A DNA stretch of 64,000 bases, from positions 248,001-312,000 of the forward strand of contig JAMFTG010000048.1 in NCBI GenBank assembly GCA_023974075.1, read 5' to 3'. Shown here one piece after another: positions 1-10,189 of the stretch. This DNA is from Chaenocephalus aceratus. Taxonomy: Eukaryota; Chordata; Actinopteri; Perciformes; Channichthyidae. Position numbers and translations under genes: made by a program. The notes below the pieces were generated by a model, which saw only the letters and a list, made by a program, of their open reading frames with translations, made no database searches and was not told the DNA's origin. The first letter of the stretch is position 1. Each line of letters starts with the position of its first letter.

Positions 1-16
1 TGACACCACTTTACCA

Positions 17-1435
17 GTGTTGCAAAATAATGGAAAAGGGTATGCTAACTCACAGCTAGTTAGCAGCTACAAGGATTCCAAGGAACAGGAGGGCTGTGTA
101 CCGGGTCATAAATCTACAAGTGGTGGTCCTCCCTGGAACTCTCTGGGTGCAAAGCCTAAGAGTAAATCATTTTCATGGGATTTGGGAGGAAGGATAACGG
201 GCAGAGCCCAACACTTTGAAATATGTGATGCGACCGGCTGGCCTGCATTGTTATCACCCAAGAGGAGCGCCTCTTCAACCCCTAAACAGCAGTGGACAGC
301 TGCTAAAGGGAGAATTACAAAAAATCCTCCTAAACCACCAAGTGTGCCAATCCAGAACAGATACGCTCCGCTGACCGAGAGCCGGAGATCTCTTTCTGAT
401 GACCTGGATAACCCGTCCTCTTCACACAGCAGGCTAAGGACCAATAGCTACTCCAAAAGTAAAAGGCTAGAGGGAAAGCTAACGACTGGGCCTGAAACTC
501 TGATTGTGGGTGACTCTGCTGTAAGAGATGTAAAAGGTCTGTGTAGTAAGAACAACACCAAAGTACTCTGTTTTCCTAAGGATACAGTCTCTGACTTGGC
601 TGAGAAGATCCTGCATATTGGGGCTGAACATCCGACTGTGAAGAATGTGGTACTACATATTGGAACAAATGATGTTGTGAAACAAGAGTCAGAAGTGCTG
701 AAAAAAGACTTTAAATGTCTGTTGGAAACTGCCAGCTCTCTAAATGCAGAGGTGTTCATCAGTGGCCCTCTACCGCCAGTCAGAAGAGGAGTGGAGAGAT
801 TCAGCAGATTGTTTGCACTGAACACCTGGCTTTCAACTGCCTGTACTGACCATTCTGTGCATTTTATTGACAATTTTAACTTTTTCTGGGACCGCAGACA
901 TCTTTTCAAGGCAAATGGAGTTTGCCTGAACAAGTCAGGAGTGAAATTGTTTATCTCTAACATATTCAACTGCCTGCGTCATCAATCTGTTCCCTCTGCC
1001 AAGGACAAGCGGCAAGAGGAATCAAAACAGGAGATAGACACAACACATCGCGCAGAAAACCCTGAAGAAGTATCACTGCACCCGCCTGAGGAATGTTCTG
1101 ATTATGGGAGACCTATGAAACACACGGAGGAGTCCCCACCGCCCGTCACCCCCCCCCCTGTCAACGCCTTTGAGGATACTCCGTTCACCCTTTCGCCCTT
1201 GCCCACCCTCCTGGAGATCGTGGAACACAAGAAGGAGATACAGAGGGCTGGCACCGATTCCTTCCTGGATTTCAAAGACCAGACTAAGGCGATACGCAGG
1301 GCTGGCAGCATGTCCTTTACCCCCGCTCCTCAACGACGCCCACCAAAATCACCAAAGCAGAGACGCGCACCATCTCCCCCGGCTTCATCACCATGCCTAC
1401 CACAATCATCCAAACCAAAACAATCTGCAAACTGA
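17..1435 (+). CDS. LINE ORF1, SGNH/GDSL-esterase-like
   Basis: 472 codons, open throughout. The first ~150 residues are basic and low in complexity. From about residue 158 comes an SGNH-hydrolase-like fold: block I as IVGDSAV (about residues 161-167) and block III as HIGTNDV (about residues 213-219). The expected C-terminal DG-H-L block appears as NGVCLN (about residue 300), so the catalytic histidine seems replaced by cysteine. The tail is Pro-rich and basic. ORF1 of L2 and CR1 LINEs is known to carry such an esterase domain and is thought to help RNA binding or membrane association. The first Met was taken as the start; the true start could be upstream of the window. Confidence 0.75.
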   Translation: MLQNNGKGYANSQLVSSYKDSKEQEGCVPGHKSTSGGPPWNSLGAKPKSKSFSWDLGGRITGRAQHFEICDATGWPALLSPKRSASSTPKQQWTAAKGRITKNPPKPPSVPIQNRYAPLTESRRSLSDDLDNPSSSHSRLRTNSYSKSKRLEGKLTTGPETLIVGDSAVRDVKGLCSKNNTKVLCFPKDTVSDLAEKILHIGAEHPTVKNVVLHIGTNDVVKQESEVLKKDFKCLLETASSLNAEVFISGPLPPVRRGVERFSRLFALNTWLSTACTDHSVHFIDNFNFFWDRRHLFKANGVCLNKSGVKLFISNIFNCLRHQSVPSAKDKRQEESKQEIDTTHRAENPEEVSLHPPEECSDYGRPMKHTEESPPPVTPPPVNAFEDTPFTLSPLPTLLEIVEHKKEIQRAGTDSFLDFKDQTKAIRRAGSMSFTPAPQRRPPKSPKQRRAPSPPASSPCLPQSSKPKQSAN

Positions 1436-1489
1436 TATCTGCTGGGTCCAGGCTCAAGGGCGTATGGCACTCTCAACTCTTTCCAGGAC

Positions 1490-4132
1490 ATGCCCGGGCC
1501 CTGCCTGCCAGTAGCTTTGCCGATATCTGTGTTGATAGGTAATAGATTAAGAGCGGTGAATGATCTTAGATACAGGAAGCACTCAAACGTTTGTGTGAGT
1601 TTATCTAATTTAGCAGTGATTCCATGTCAGCCACAGCTTGTTACAAAAAACATGACTGATAGTGTGTTTAACAAACTTAAACTAGCTTTATTAAATGTCA
1701 GGTCTTTGGCAGGAAAAACATTTTTAATCAATGATTTTATCACTGAGCACAATCTTGATTTTATGTTTTTAACAGAAACTTGGATTGAACAAAATAACAG
1801 TGCAGCTGTTCTTATCGAATCAACCCCTCCCAACTTTAGTTTTATGAGTCAGGAAAGAATGCATAAGAAAGGGGGTGGAGTTGCTATTCTGTTCAATGAT
1901 TCCATTCAATGCAGGAAGACATCGTATGGAAACTTTGATTCTTTTGAATATGTGGCCCTTCAGCTGAAATGCTCCTCTCGAGCTCTGTTCCTAAATATCT
2001 ATAGGCCACCCAAATACTGTGCAAGCTTTTTTGATGACCTTACTGAACTGCTGTCTATAGTGTGTATTGACTTTGACCGTCTAGTCATTGTTGGTGATTT
2101 TAACATCCATGTTGACAACCCCCAGGACAGAGGGGCTAAAGAACTGTTTTGTGTTCTTGATAGCTATGGACTGACTCAGCATGTGACGGAGCCCACGCAC
2201 AATAAGGGGCACACTCTGGACTTAATTATCTCAAAGGGTCTGAATATCTCTAAGGTTGTGGTGACTGATGTTGCACTGTCTGACCATTCCTGTGTTTTCT
2301 TTGAGAGCTCTATTTCTGTTCACACAAGTGTTCAAAAAGAGGTAACCACAAAGCGATGTTTAACTGAAAATACTAGGGAAATGTTTACTCAGAATTTTTC
2401 TTCCACACTTGCCCCTGCTAACATCTCAGTAAATGAGCTAGTAGATCATTTTAATTCAAAAATTAAAAATGTTATAGATGCCATTGCTCCAATTAAGGTA
2501 AAGGAAGTGACTGGGAAGAAAATATCTCCATGGAGAAAGGCCATGACCGTTAAAACAGAAAAAAGAGAATGTCGAAAAGCTGAACGCAGGTGGCGAAAAA
2601 CAAATCTCCAGGTTCACTTTGAAATCTATAAAGAGAGACTTGGCCTTTATAATTTGGAATTGAAAAACGCACGACAATCATTCTTCTCTGACATCATTAC
2701 CAAAAACAAAAACAACGCACGTGCCTTGTTTGCTACCGTCGACAAACTAACTAACCCCCCAGTGTCAGTAGCCTCTGAATTTCTATCCACCAGGGCGTGC
2801 AATGATTTTGCTTCCTTTTTCACTGACAAAATTCAGAAAATCAGACAAGCAGTGAGTGCCTCTGCATCAGGAACAGCAAATGTGTTGTCTCTGTGTCCAC
2901 TTAACATCAATTCAGACATCATGACACAATTCCATCAGATTAATGATAAAAACCTGGAGGACATTATACAACTTCTGAAATCCTCCTCCTGCTGCCTTGA
3001 TATTATTCCAACAGGATTTTTCAAAGATGTTTTGCCTTGCATGGCCTCAGAACTACTTCATATAGTAAACAAATCTCTTCACTCAGGTATTTTTCCACAG
3101 GCCCTGAAAACTGCAGTCATTAAACCGCTCTTAAAAAAGAATAATCTAGATGCTTCAGTAATGAACAATTACAGGCCCATATCAAACCTGCCATTTCTAG
3201 GTAAGATCATTGAAAAAGTTGTTTTTCAACAGTTGAGTAATTTCTTGCATTTAAATGGTTGTTTCGATGTGTTCCAGTCAGGCTTTCGTCCAAACCACAG
3301 CACTGAGACTGCTCTTGTAAAGGTCTTTAACGACATCCACTTAAACACAGACAGTGGCAGAACTTCAGTGTTAGTATTATTAGATCTCAGTGCTGCGTTT
3401 GACACTGTTGACCACAGCATATTACTGGACCGACTGGAAAACTGGGTGGGACTTTCGGAAACAGTTCTAAATTGGTTTAAATCCTACCTAAACGACAGAC
3501 ACAACTTTGTTTCTATAGGTAAATACACATCTGAGTTGAAAAATATGACATGTGGGGTTCCTCAAGGCTCCATCTTGGGGCCTCTTCTCTTTAACATCTA
3601 CATGCTACCACTGGCTCAGATAATGAAGAACAACAAAATAAGTTACCATAGCTATGCAGATGACACACAAATTTACGTAACAATTTCACCAGGAGACTAT
3701 GCTCCAATTCAAACACTGAGTAAGTGCATTGAACAAATCAATGACTGGATGTGTCAGAACTTTCTCCAATTAAACAAAGATAAAACTGAGGTAATGGTTT
3801 TTGGAGCCAAGGCAGAACGTTTAAAAGTTAGCGCTGAGCTTCAGTGTGCAATGTTCAAACCAACAGATAAAGCCAGAAATCTAGGTGTAGTCATGGACTC
3901 TGACCTGAGTTTCAACAGTCACATTAAAACAGTTACTAAATCAGCCTACTATCACCTAAAGAACATATCTAGGATTAAAAGACTAATGTCACAGCAGGAT
4001 TTGGAAAAACTTGTCCATGCCTTTATCTTCAGTAGACTCGATTACTGCAATGGTGTCTTCACAGGTCTCACTAAAAAATCTATTAGAAAGCTGCAGCTGA
4101 TTCAGAACAGCCGCTGCTCGAGTCCTCACTAA
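1490..4132 (+). CDS. LINE ORF2: endonuclease plus reverse transcriptase (C-terminus frameshifted)
   Basis: Open for 880 codons. The endonuclease of the APE type starts near residue 55 (LNVRSL, LTETWI, IVGDFNIH, SDHSCVFF). The reverse transcriptase occupies roughly residues 530-800, with NYRPISNLPF, SGFRPNHSTETAL, LDLSAAFDTVDHS, GVPQGSILGPLLF and the catalytic YADD box. The enzyme nicks target DNA and copies the LINE RNA in place. The natural start is probably the Met near 1651, just before the endonuclease; the frame is open further upstream. Near 4109 one extra base, relative to the copy at 16.8 kb, shifts the frame, so the final ~115 residues lie in the next frame (4143-4484). Confidence 0.88.
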   Translation: MPGPCLPVALPISVLIGNRLRAVNDLRYRKHSNVCVSLSNLAVIPCQPQLVTKNMTDSVFNKLKLALLNVRSLAGKTFLINDFITEHNLDFMFLTETWIEQNNSAAVLIESTPPNFSFMSQERMHKKGGGVAILFNDSIQCRKTSYGNFDSFEYVALQLKCSSRALFLNIYRPPKYCASFFDDLTELLSIVCIDFDRLVIVGDFNIHVDNPQDRGAKELFCVLDSYGLTQHVTEPTHNKGHTLDLIISKGLNISKVVVTDVALSDHSCVFFESSISVHTSVQKEVTTKRCLTENTREMFTQNFSSTLAPANISVNELVDHFNSKIKNVIDAIAPIKVKEVTGKKISPWRKAMTVKTEKRECRKAERRWRKTNLQVHFEIYKERLGLYNLELKNARQSFFSDIITKNKNNARALFATVDKLTNPPVSVASEFLSTRACNDFASFFTDKIQKIRQAVSASASGTANVLSLCPLNINSDIMTQFHQINDKNLEDIIQLLKSSSCCLDIIPTGFFKDVLPCMASELLHIVNKSLHSGIFPQALKTAVIKPLLKKNNLDASVMNNYRPISNLPFLGKIIEKVVFQQLSNFLHLNGCFDVFQSGFRPNHSTETALVKVFNDIHLNTDSGRTSVLVLLDLSAAFDTVDHSILLDRLENWVGLSETVLNWFKSYLNDRHNFVSIGKYTSELKNMTCGVPQGSILGPLLFNIYMLPLAQIMKNNKISYHSYADDTQIYVTISPGDYAPIQTLSKCIEQINDWMCQNFLQLNKDKTEVMVFGAKAERLKVSAELQCAMFKPTDKARNLGVVMDSDLSFNSHIKTVTKSAYYHLKNISRIKRLMSQQDLEKLVHAFIFSRLDYCNGVFTGLTKKSIRKLQLIQNSRCSSPH

Positions 4133-4142
4133 CACTAAGAAA

Positions 4143-4484
4143 GTGGATCACATCACTCCTGTTCTGAAGTCTTTACACTGGCTTCCTGTGTGTCAAAGAA
4201 TAGATTTCAAAATACTGCTGCTGGTTTATAAAGCACTGAATGGTTTAGGCCCAAAATACATTTCTGACCTCCTGCTAAACTATGAACCATCCAGATCTCT
4301 CAGGTCTTCAGGGACTGGTCAGCTTTCTGTCCCCAGAGTCAGAACTAAACATGGTAAAGCAGCGTTCAGTTATTATGCTCCAAATATCTGGAACAAACTC
4401 CCAGAAACCTGCAGGTCCGCTGCAACTCTGACTACTTTTAAATCCAGGCTGAAGACTTTTCTTTTTGTCGCTGCTTTTATTTGA
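4143..4484 (+). pseudogene. Frameshifted C-terminal end of LINE ORF2
   Basis: 113 codons in the frame +1 relative to the main ORF2. It shows the conserved L2 C-terminal motifs LKSLHWLPV, YKALNGLGP, and NIWNKLPE near the end. The same sequence is continuous with the reverse transcriptase in the minus-strand copy at 16.4-17.1 kb, which shows that this is the displaced end of ORF2 and not a separate gene. Confidence 0.85.
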
Positions 4485-4726
4485 ACTATTCATATCTTAA
4501 ACTGCACTGTAACTTTTATCCATGTACTTTTTCTTGTAATGTTTAATTGAACTATTTATATTTTAGACTGCACTGTAACTTTTATCCATGTATTTTTTTC
4601 TTAATATTTATTTGATTAATTTTTTTTAATTAATTTTTAATGCTTAATGTCTTTCATTTTTTTTTTTTTTTTTTTGTGTAAAGCACTTTGAATTGCCTTG
4701 CGTTGAAAAGTGCTCTATAAATAAAC

Positions 4727-5428
4727 TTGCCTTGCCTTGCCTTGCCTTACTTCCCTACCTCCTTTACTGGTACCGATACATGTGTTAAATGTAGTATAGT
4801 TGTTAGGTTGGAGGCGGGAATCATAGCCATAGAAGCCCGGCTCCGCATCTTAGAAAGTAACTCAGCTACAGTAAAGCCCATGTTAGCAGACCGGCAAAAG
4901 GTAGCTCCTCTTAGCCGTCCCCCGGCAACTCCCGAGCAGCAGGGAGACTGGGTGACTGTTCAGAAGGGGCATAACGCGAAACCCGCAGGTCCCCACCAAC
5001 CCGTTCATGTATCTAAAAGATATTCCCCACTCAGCGAGACATCCGCTGAGAAGCCAACTCTGGTTATTGGTAGCTCTATTATGAGACATGTGAATTTAGA
5101 GACCGAAGCCTCCACAGTCACATGCATTCCGGGGGCCAGAGCGGGCGACGTTGAGGCGCATCTTAAACTGCTGGCTAAAAATATACGTAAATACAGTAGG
5201 ATTGTTATTCACGTCGGTGGTAATGATGTTCGTTTACGCCAATCAGAATGCACCAAACTTAATGTGGAGTCGGTGTGTAGTTATGCTAAAACAATGTCGG
5301 ACACCGTAATCTTCTCTGGTCCCCTCCCCAATCTGATCAATGATGACATGTATAGCCGCATGTCATCGTGTCATCATTTCAGCGCTGGTTGTCTTGGTGG
5401 TGCCCAGCAAACAATGTGGGCTTCGTAA
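4727..5428 (+). pseudogene. LINE-2 ORF1 (SGNH-esterase-like), frameshifted
   Basis: Open for 233 codons, but the first codons are read from the preceding LINE's tail, so the real 5' end is lost. A short coiled-coil-like segment (RLEAGIIAIEARLRIL) is followed by SGNH block I (LVIGSSIMRHV, about residue 113) and block III (IHVGGNDVR, about residue 161). The frame is lost at about 5378-5395. The C-terminal block with DGIHPT, including the catalytic histidine, continues in another frame to 5550. Confidence 0.75.
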
Positions 5429-5550
5429 ATAATTGGACAGCCTTCTGGGGAAAACCTGGTCTGATTAAGAGAGACGGCATTCATCCTACTTTGGAAGGTG
5501 CAGATCTCATTTCGGCAAACATTTCAGGGCTTTGTGGACTTAATCCATGA
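5368..5550 (+). pseudogene. Displaced C-terminal piece of LINE-2 ORF1
   Basis: This frame carries NNWTAFW and [13 protein letters not shown], the last SGNH block with the catalytic Asp-x-x-His pair. It is the continuation of the preceding ORF1 after a frameshift. Confidence 0.65.
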
Positions 5551-5610
5551 CAAACTGGAGTTGAGACCAGGAGGCGGAGTCGCAGTCCGTTAATACCCAA
5601 TATTAACGGT

Positions 5611-6372
5611 GTGTGTGTGTGTGTGTCTACTCAAGGACAATTTAAGGTAAAACCTAATAGAGGTGTCATACATAATAACCTAATAAAAGTAAATGTAACA
5701 ACTACTACAGTGCAACAAAACAGGAAGATTAAATGTGGTCCCTTAAACATAAGATCTCTAGCATCTAAAGCAATATTGGTAAATGATTTAATATCAGATT
5801 ATAATATTGATATATGCTTTCTCACTGAAACTTGGTTGAGACATGAAGAATATGTCAGCATAAATGAGGCCACTCCACCCAGCCATATCAACACTCATAT
5901 TGCTCGAGGCACGGGCCGAGGAGGTGGAGTTGCAGCAATCTTTGACTCAAGTTTACTTATCAATACTAAACCAAAATGTAATTATACCTCTTTTGAAAGC
6001 CTCGTTTTTAGTCTTACGCATCCGACCTGGAAAACTTTGCAGCCAATCTTATTTGTTACAGTGTATCGTGCACCAGGGCCTTATTCAGAATTCTTATCAG
6101 AACTCTCTGAGTTTTTATCAACTTTGGTTCTTAAAACAGATAAAGTAATTATCGTAGGTGACTTTAATATTCATGTTGACGATGATAAAAATAGCCTTAC
6201 TGTTGCATTTAACTCTATATTAGATTCTGTTGGTTTCTGTCAGAGTGTTAATAAACTAACCCACTGCTATAATCACACTCTCGACCTTGTTCTGACTTAT
6301 GGTATTGAAATTGAGCAACTATTAGTCGAACCGCATAATCCTGCTTTATCCGACCATTTCCGCTGCGAATAA
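5611..6372 (+). pseudogene. LINE-2 ORF2, endonuclease domain
   Basis: 253 codons with the APE endonuclease signatures LNIRSLASKA, FLTETWL, IIVGDFNIHVD and LSDHF near the end. A short GT repeat lies just before it (about 5609-5626). The frame breaks at 6372, right after the SDH motif, and coding resumes at 6393 in another frame. Confidence 0.8.
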
Positions 6373-6392
6373 AATTAGACTCTGTTGCTCCT

Positions 6393-6749
6393 TTGAAAAA
6401 GAAGAAAATAAAACAACATAGATTAGCTCCATGGCATAATGCCGAAACCCGCAAAATAAAGCAAAAGTCGAGACAACTTGAAAGGATATGGCGTTCCACT
6501 AAACTTGAAGAATCTCGTTTAATTTGGCATATTACTCTCAATGAATATAAGAAAGCACTGCGTAAAGCGAGAGCAGCCTACTACTCTTCATTAATAGATG
6601 AGAATAAGAATAATGCAAGATTTCTTTTCAGCACTGTAGCCAGGCTGACAGAGAGCCACAGCTCCATTGAGCCTTCTATTCTCATAGCACTCAGTAGTAA
6701 TGATTGTATGTGCTTTTTTAACGATACAATAGTTACCCTTAGAAACTAA
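6393..6749 (+). pseudogene. LINE-2 ORF2, linker between endonuclease and RT
   Basis: 118 codons matching the linker of the first LINE: APWHNAETR, a basic stretch, then ENKNNARFLFSTVARLT. It ends in a stop at 6749; coding resumes at 6762 with the RT N-terminus. Confidence 0.7.
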
Positions 6750-6761
6750 ATTAATGACCTC

Positions 6762-7379
6762 TTGCCTTTGACCAGTATAGTGTTATCAACAGCTCCCGGA
6801 AACGTACGTTATAATATTACACTAGATAGTAAACTAGAATGCTTTTCAGCCATTAACCTTGAACAATTAAATTCAATGATTCCCTCTTCTAAACCATCAA
6901 CGTGCATGTTAGACCCAATTCCAACTAAGCTGTTGAAGGACGTTTTTCCATTAATTAGCACTTCTTTATTAAATATTATGAATATGTCTTTATTATCAGG
7001 CTATGTTCCACAATCATTCAAAGGAGCAGTGATAAAACCGCTTCTTAAAAAGCACAACCTCGATCCAGAGGTTTTAGCCAACTTTAGACCTATTTCTAAT
7101 CTTCCGTTCCTCTCAAAAATGATTGAGAAAGCAGTCGCAAAACAGCTGTGTGATTACTTAAAAAACAATGATTTATTTGAAGATTTTCAGTTTGGCTTTA
7201 GAACACATCATAGCACAGAGACAGCTCTGGTTAAAGTCACAAATGACATTCTAAGAATGCAGGGTTGTTGGTTGTTCCTAGAGTCTCTAAAAGTACAATG
7301 GGAGCCAGAGCCTTTTCTTATCAAGCTCCACATTTGTGGAATCAGCTTCCAGTTAGGGCTGATTAGATTCAGCCCCTAG
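6762..7379 (+). pseudogene. LINE-2 ORF2, N-terminal half of reverse transcriptase
   Basis: Carries AVIKPLLKKHNLD, NFRPISNLPFLSKMIE and FGFRTHHSTETALVKV. At about 7255 the sequence jumps to the C-terminal region out of frame: the sequence encoding the conserved APHLWNQLP-type motif is visible in another frame at about 7310-7350. The palm domain with YADD is missing, so the copy cannot be active. Confidence 0.75.
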
Positions 7380-8000
7380 TTTTGCTGATATAGGCTTAGT
7401 TTGTCGGGGGACATCTTACTTCTTCCTTCTCTCTGTCTATACCTGTGTACTCTCATGTTCCGATTAACCCAGCTTCCCCAAATTTCTTTCTTTTTGGTGT
7501 CTATATACGCCGGGATCCGGAGACAGGGATGATCCTGCGGTCCTGTGTCCTGGATCGCGAGCCCTGGATCTTGAGTCGTGGCTGTGGTCCTGGATCATAG
7601 GTCCTGGATGGATATCCTCGTGGATTCATCTTCCTATTGTATGCATTTCCAAACATCTGGACTACCTATGTTGCAAATGTATTATCTTTTCAATTTACAC
7701 ACGGCATCTATTGCACGTCTGTCCGTCCTGGGAGAGGGATCCCTCCTCTGTTGCTCTCCCTGAGGTTTCTCCCATGTTCCCTTTAAACTGTGGGTTTTCT
7801 CCGGAAGTTTTTCCTTGTACGATGTGAGGGTCTAAGGACAGAGGGTGTCGTATTGTCATACTGATATTCTGTACACACTGTGAAGTCCACTGAGACAAAT
7901 GTAACATTTGTGATATTGGGCTATATAAATAAACATTGATTGATTGAGAGTGGAGCATGCTTGTGAACTGTTCTATTTCGTATATGGCTTCGCCCTCTAA

Positions 8001-9143
8001 GGCTGCGGCCCCACGAGGACGAATTCGGTCGTTTGCGTTACTGTTTAGTGTCATATAGACCGTTCGGCCACACGAGGACGACCGAATATGGCACTAAACG
8101 ACTGAGGAAACGACAACGGGTCCCAAGGTGGATAGAAATGCATACGCCACTCTCTGGGGGGTCAAACAGCTCTGTGTGTGCGCCCTATACGGACATTTTC
8201 AGATCACTGATAGTGATTGCGCAATAGCCCCGCCTCTCCCCACCTCTTCTGCTCACCTCCGTTTACCCCGCGCCAGTGCTGAAGTGTTTCGCCACCAACA
8301 ACAACAACAATGGCGGATCGCGGAGTTGCTATCGTGCTCCGGACGCTATTGACCATGCTACAGTTGTTTGTGCAACATCTACAGCAATAATGATGAGGCA
8401 ATAGCCCCGCCTCTCCCCACCTCTGCTGCTCACCCCCACGTCAAAGTAAACTGCACCCTGAATTCAGATTATTTATCTTTCTCTCGCGAGTGAAGTCTAA
8501 TCTGACAGGACGGAGACACGCAGCTCTGCTCACCTGCAGCTCCTCCCTCTGCAGCAAAACACACACTTCAAGTCAGATCATCACGCTTAGCTATTTTAAT
8601 TACCTCTCAAACTCCCTAAACTAGTTATAAATATGTTTATTTTTACAGTCGGCCGGGTCACTGATTACTGGATGAGCTGCTGCATGAGACAGACATTGGC
8701 GCTGTCCGAAGAGAGGGAGGAAAAAGAGAGGCTCCGTGTATTTTATCATTATATTATATAGAGTCGTTATTCATTTGTTTTAAAGCTCAATAAATAACAA
8801 AGAAGACCTTTGACCGGCACTTTTATAATTTTGTCCGGAAGATTTAAACTTTAATACACGCTGACTGGCGAAAAACTCTGCCCGGTTCCCTCGGCCCCCA
8901 CCGCGGAGAATAAACAGAAGGGCAACCATGACAACCATGCTTCTTCGCTGCTTTTGTGGAGGAAGTTACAGCGCCGCTCCTGCATATGTACTGCAGCTTC
9001 TCCAGCGGTTGGAGCTAAACGGAGCGGTCTCGTGTGGGCAGACACTATCCGGATAATTATTGCATGTGGACGGAAGCCGTTTGCGATTGCGTTTGCGTTA
9101 ATCCTATGCGTTTAGCCGTTTTCGTCCTCGTGGGGCCGCAGCC
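8001..9143. mobile_element. Harbinger-type (PIF) non-autonomous element
   Basis: 1143 bp with terminal inverted repeats of about 22 bp (GGCTGCGGCCCCACGAGGAC at the left, its complement at the right) and a 3-bp TAA target duplication at 7998-8000 and 9144-9146. The uninterrupted target (CCCTCTAAGGCTATCGC) is present at about 54,019-54,036 in the second DIRS copy, which proves the boundaries. TAA duplications fit the PIF/Harbinger superfamily. Sub-terminal copies of the TIR motif (CACACGAGGACGA) lie near 8070. No transposase is left apart from a possible first exon at 8310-8390. Confidence 0.85.
8310..8390 (+). pseudogene. Possible N-terminal remnant of a Harbinger protein
   Basis: A 26-residue frame starting MADRGVAIVLRTLL, inside the Harbinger-type element. 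A Met-Ala-Asp start followed by a Leu-rich helix is reminiscent of fish Harbinger proteins, but this is recollection and not a search. It is bracketed by a direct repeat (AATAGCCCCGCCTCTCCCC at about 8224 and 8401). Confidence 0.3.
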
Positions 9144-9341
9144 TAAGGCTATCGCTATTGGGTAATCCCCCTGCGCACCCGCGCAGCACTGAAAACACTT
9201 GTAGTCCATGCCCACCCGCAAGGTGGGCCCCACCCTCGGGCTTTCTTCCGGTATAAATAGGAAGGCCCGACAATCTGCTCCCTCTTTTTCTTCAGCACAC
9301 CGTTACTGAAGCACAAGAGACACTTCAATTGCAGAGTAAAC

Positions 9342-9991
9342 ATGAGTAACAATTGGGTGAGAGATTGTTCCTCATGTGGCTCTGGGTTAATAATTAGTTA
9401 TGACCATCACAGATAAAAGCAGTATGCGAATCCTGCCTGGGGTCAGAGCACGCGTACGCGGCTCTAAACCAGCAGGTAGCATGCACACACTGCGCTCGTC
9501 TCCCCTCGGGCGACAGGAAGCGGAGAGCGGACGCTCTTGCTGCTGCGGCCGAGGAGGACGATTGGCCCGTCCAGGCTTACGAGCCCGCGGACGGGGACCT
9601 CGTGTCCCTGGGGCCGAGTGCCGGGCAGGAGTCCGACAACTCCTGCCCCGCCTCCCTCCACGGTTCACCGTTCGGTTCTCCCCTCCCTCCTCTCCCCCGG
9701 ACGGGGGAGACAGAGTCGGAGCAGGGTGCCAGCTTGGCGGCCGAATGCTTTCCCCCTCTCCGGTGGCATCCTAGGGGAACTGCCGGAGATCATATGCAAG
9801 GCGGCCACCTGCAGAGATCTCCCTGTTCCCCTAGCTCAGGAGAGGTGTGCTCCGGACGACATAACCGGAGTTTTTTCGCGGGTGAATCCGACTCCTCACT
9901 CCGGGTCTGTCCCGTTTCAGTTTCTGCCTGTAAGCAGCCAGTAGAATATAAGCAGCAGTTAGTAGAATATAAGCAGCAGTCGGTAGAATAA
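9342..9991 (+). pseudogene. DIRS-like gag remnant
   Basis: The frame starts MSNNWVRDCSSCGSG (Cys-x2-Cys) 100 bp after the terminal repeat and stops after 24 codons. GC-rich coding-like sequence continues in other frames (best at 9602-9991: Ser/Pro/Gly-rich, SAGQESDNSC, LPPLPRTGETESE). In DIRS elements gag follows the left terminal repeat, so position and composition fit. It is broken by frameshifts and runs into tandem repeats after 9940. Confidence 0.5.
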
Positions 9992-10136
9992 AAGCAGTCA
10001 GTAGAATATAATCAGCAGTCAATAGTATATAAGCAGTCAGTATACTGACTGCTGCTTATATACTACTGACTGCTGCTTATATACTATTGACTCAGTAGTA
10101 TATAAGCAGCAGTCAGTAGAATATAAGCAGCAAAAC
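9940..10136. repeat. 21-bp minisatellite with inverted copies
   Basis: Imperfect copies of AGTAGAATATAAGCAGCAGTC run forward (9940-10040), then in reverse complement (10043-10090), then forward again (to 10136). A perfect palindrome GCAGTCAGTATACTGACTGC sits at the first turn (10033-10052). The stretch can fold into long hairpins. Confidence 0.85.
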
Positions 10137-10189
10137 AGGTCTTTAACCATAGTTTTCTTTTTTAAGAAAAGTTGATATTCTGTTAAAAA

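Larger units (their letters stand above)
1..4746 (+). mobile_element. L2/CR1-group LINE, nearly complete
   Basis: Non-LTR retrotransposon with two ORFs in the usual order: ORF1 (17-1435) with an SGNH-esterase-like region, and ORF2 (1490-4484) with endonuclease, reverse transcriptase and C-terminal region. The 3' UTR is AT-rich and ends in the hairpin-like stretch common to fish L2 elements, then a short TTGCC tandem tail at about 4727-4746, typical of L2 3' ends. The 5' end may lie before the window. A one-base insertion near 4109 splits ORF2; otherwise the copy is well preserved and so fairly young. A 5'-truncated relative lies on the minus strand at 16.25-17.36 kb. Confidence 0.9.
4747..7948 (+). 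mobile_element. Second LINE of the L2/CR1 group, internally deleted
   Basis: Begins directly after the TTGCC tail of the first LINE and ends in a (TTGA)n-type tail at about 7935-7948, after the AT-rich stretch GGGCTATATAAATAAACA. It holds ORF1 (SGNH-like), the endonuclease, the linker and the first half of the reverse transcriptase. At about 7255 the sequence jumps from the second RT block to the extreme C-terminus, so the catalytic YADD region is gone. Several frameshifts show that it is dead. It belongs to a different subfamily from the first LINE: protein motifs align but the 3' UTRs are unrelated. Confidence 0.85.
7949..9945 (+). mobile_element. DIRS-like retrotransposon, 5' fragment
   Basis: The terminal repeat (TTCGTATATGGCTTCGCCCTC at its start, then CTATCGCTATTGGG, a CCCACCCGCAAGGTGGGC hairpin, and a TATAAATA box near 9252) is the same terminal sequence found at 53.73-54.05 kb beside a DIRS-type recombinase. 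It is followed by a gag-like reading frame from 9342. A Harbinger-type element interrupts the terminal repeat at 8001-9143. The fragment ends where a 21-bp tandem repeat takes over near 9940; the RT and recombinase genes are absent here. Confidence 0.7.

Noticed and set aside
9387..9774. Several overlapping GC-rich frames on both strands
   Set aside because: They overlap the DIRS gag remnant; only the plus-strand frame starting at 9342 and its continuation fit the element's layout.
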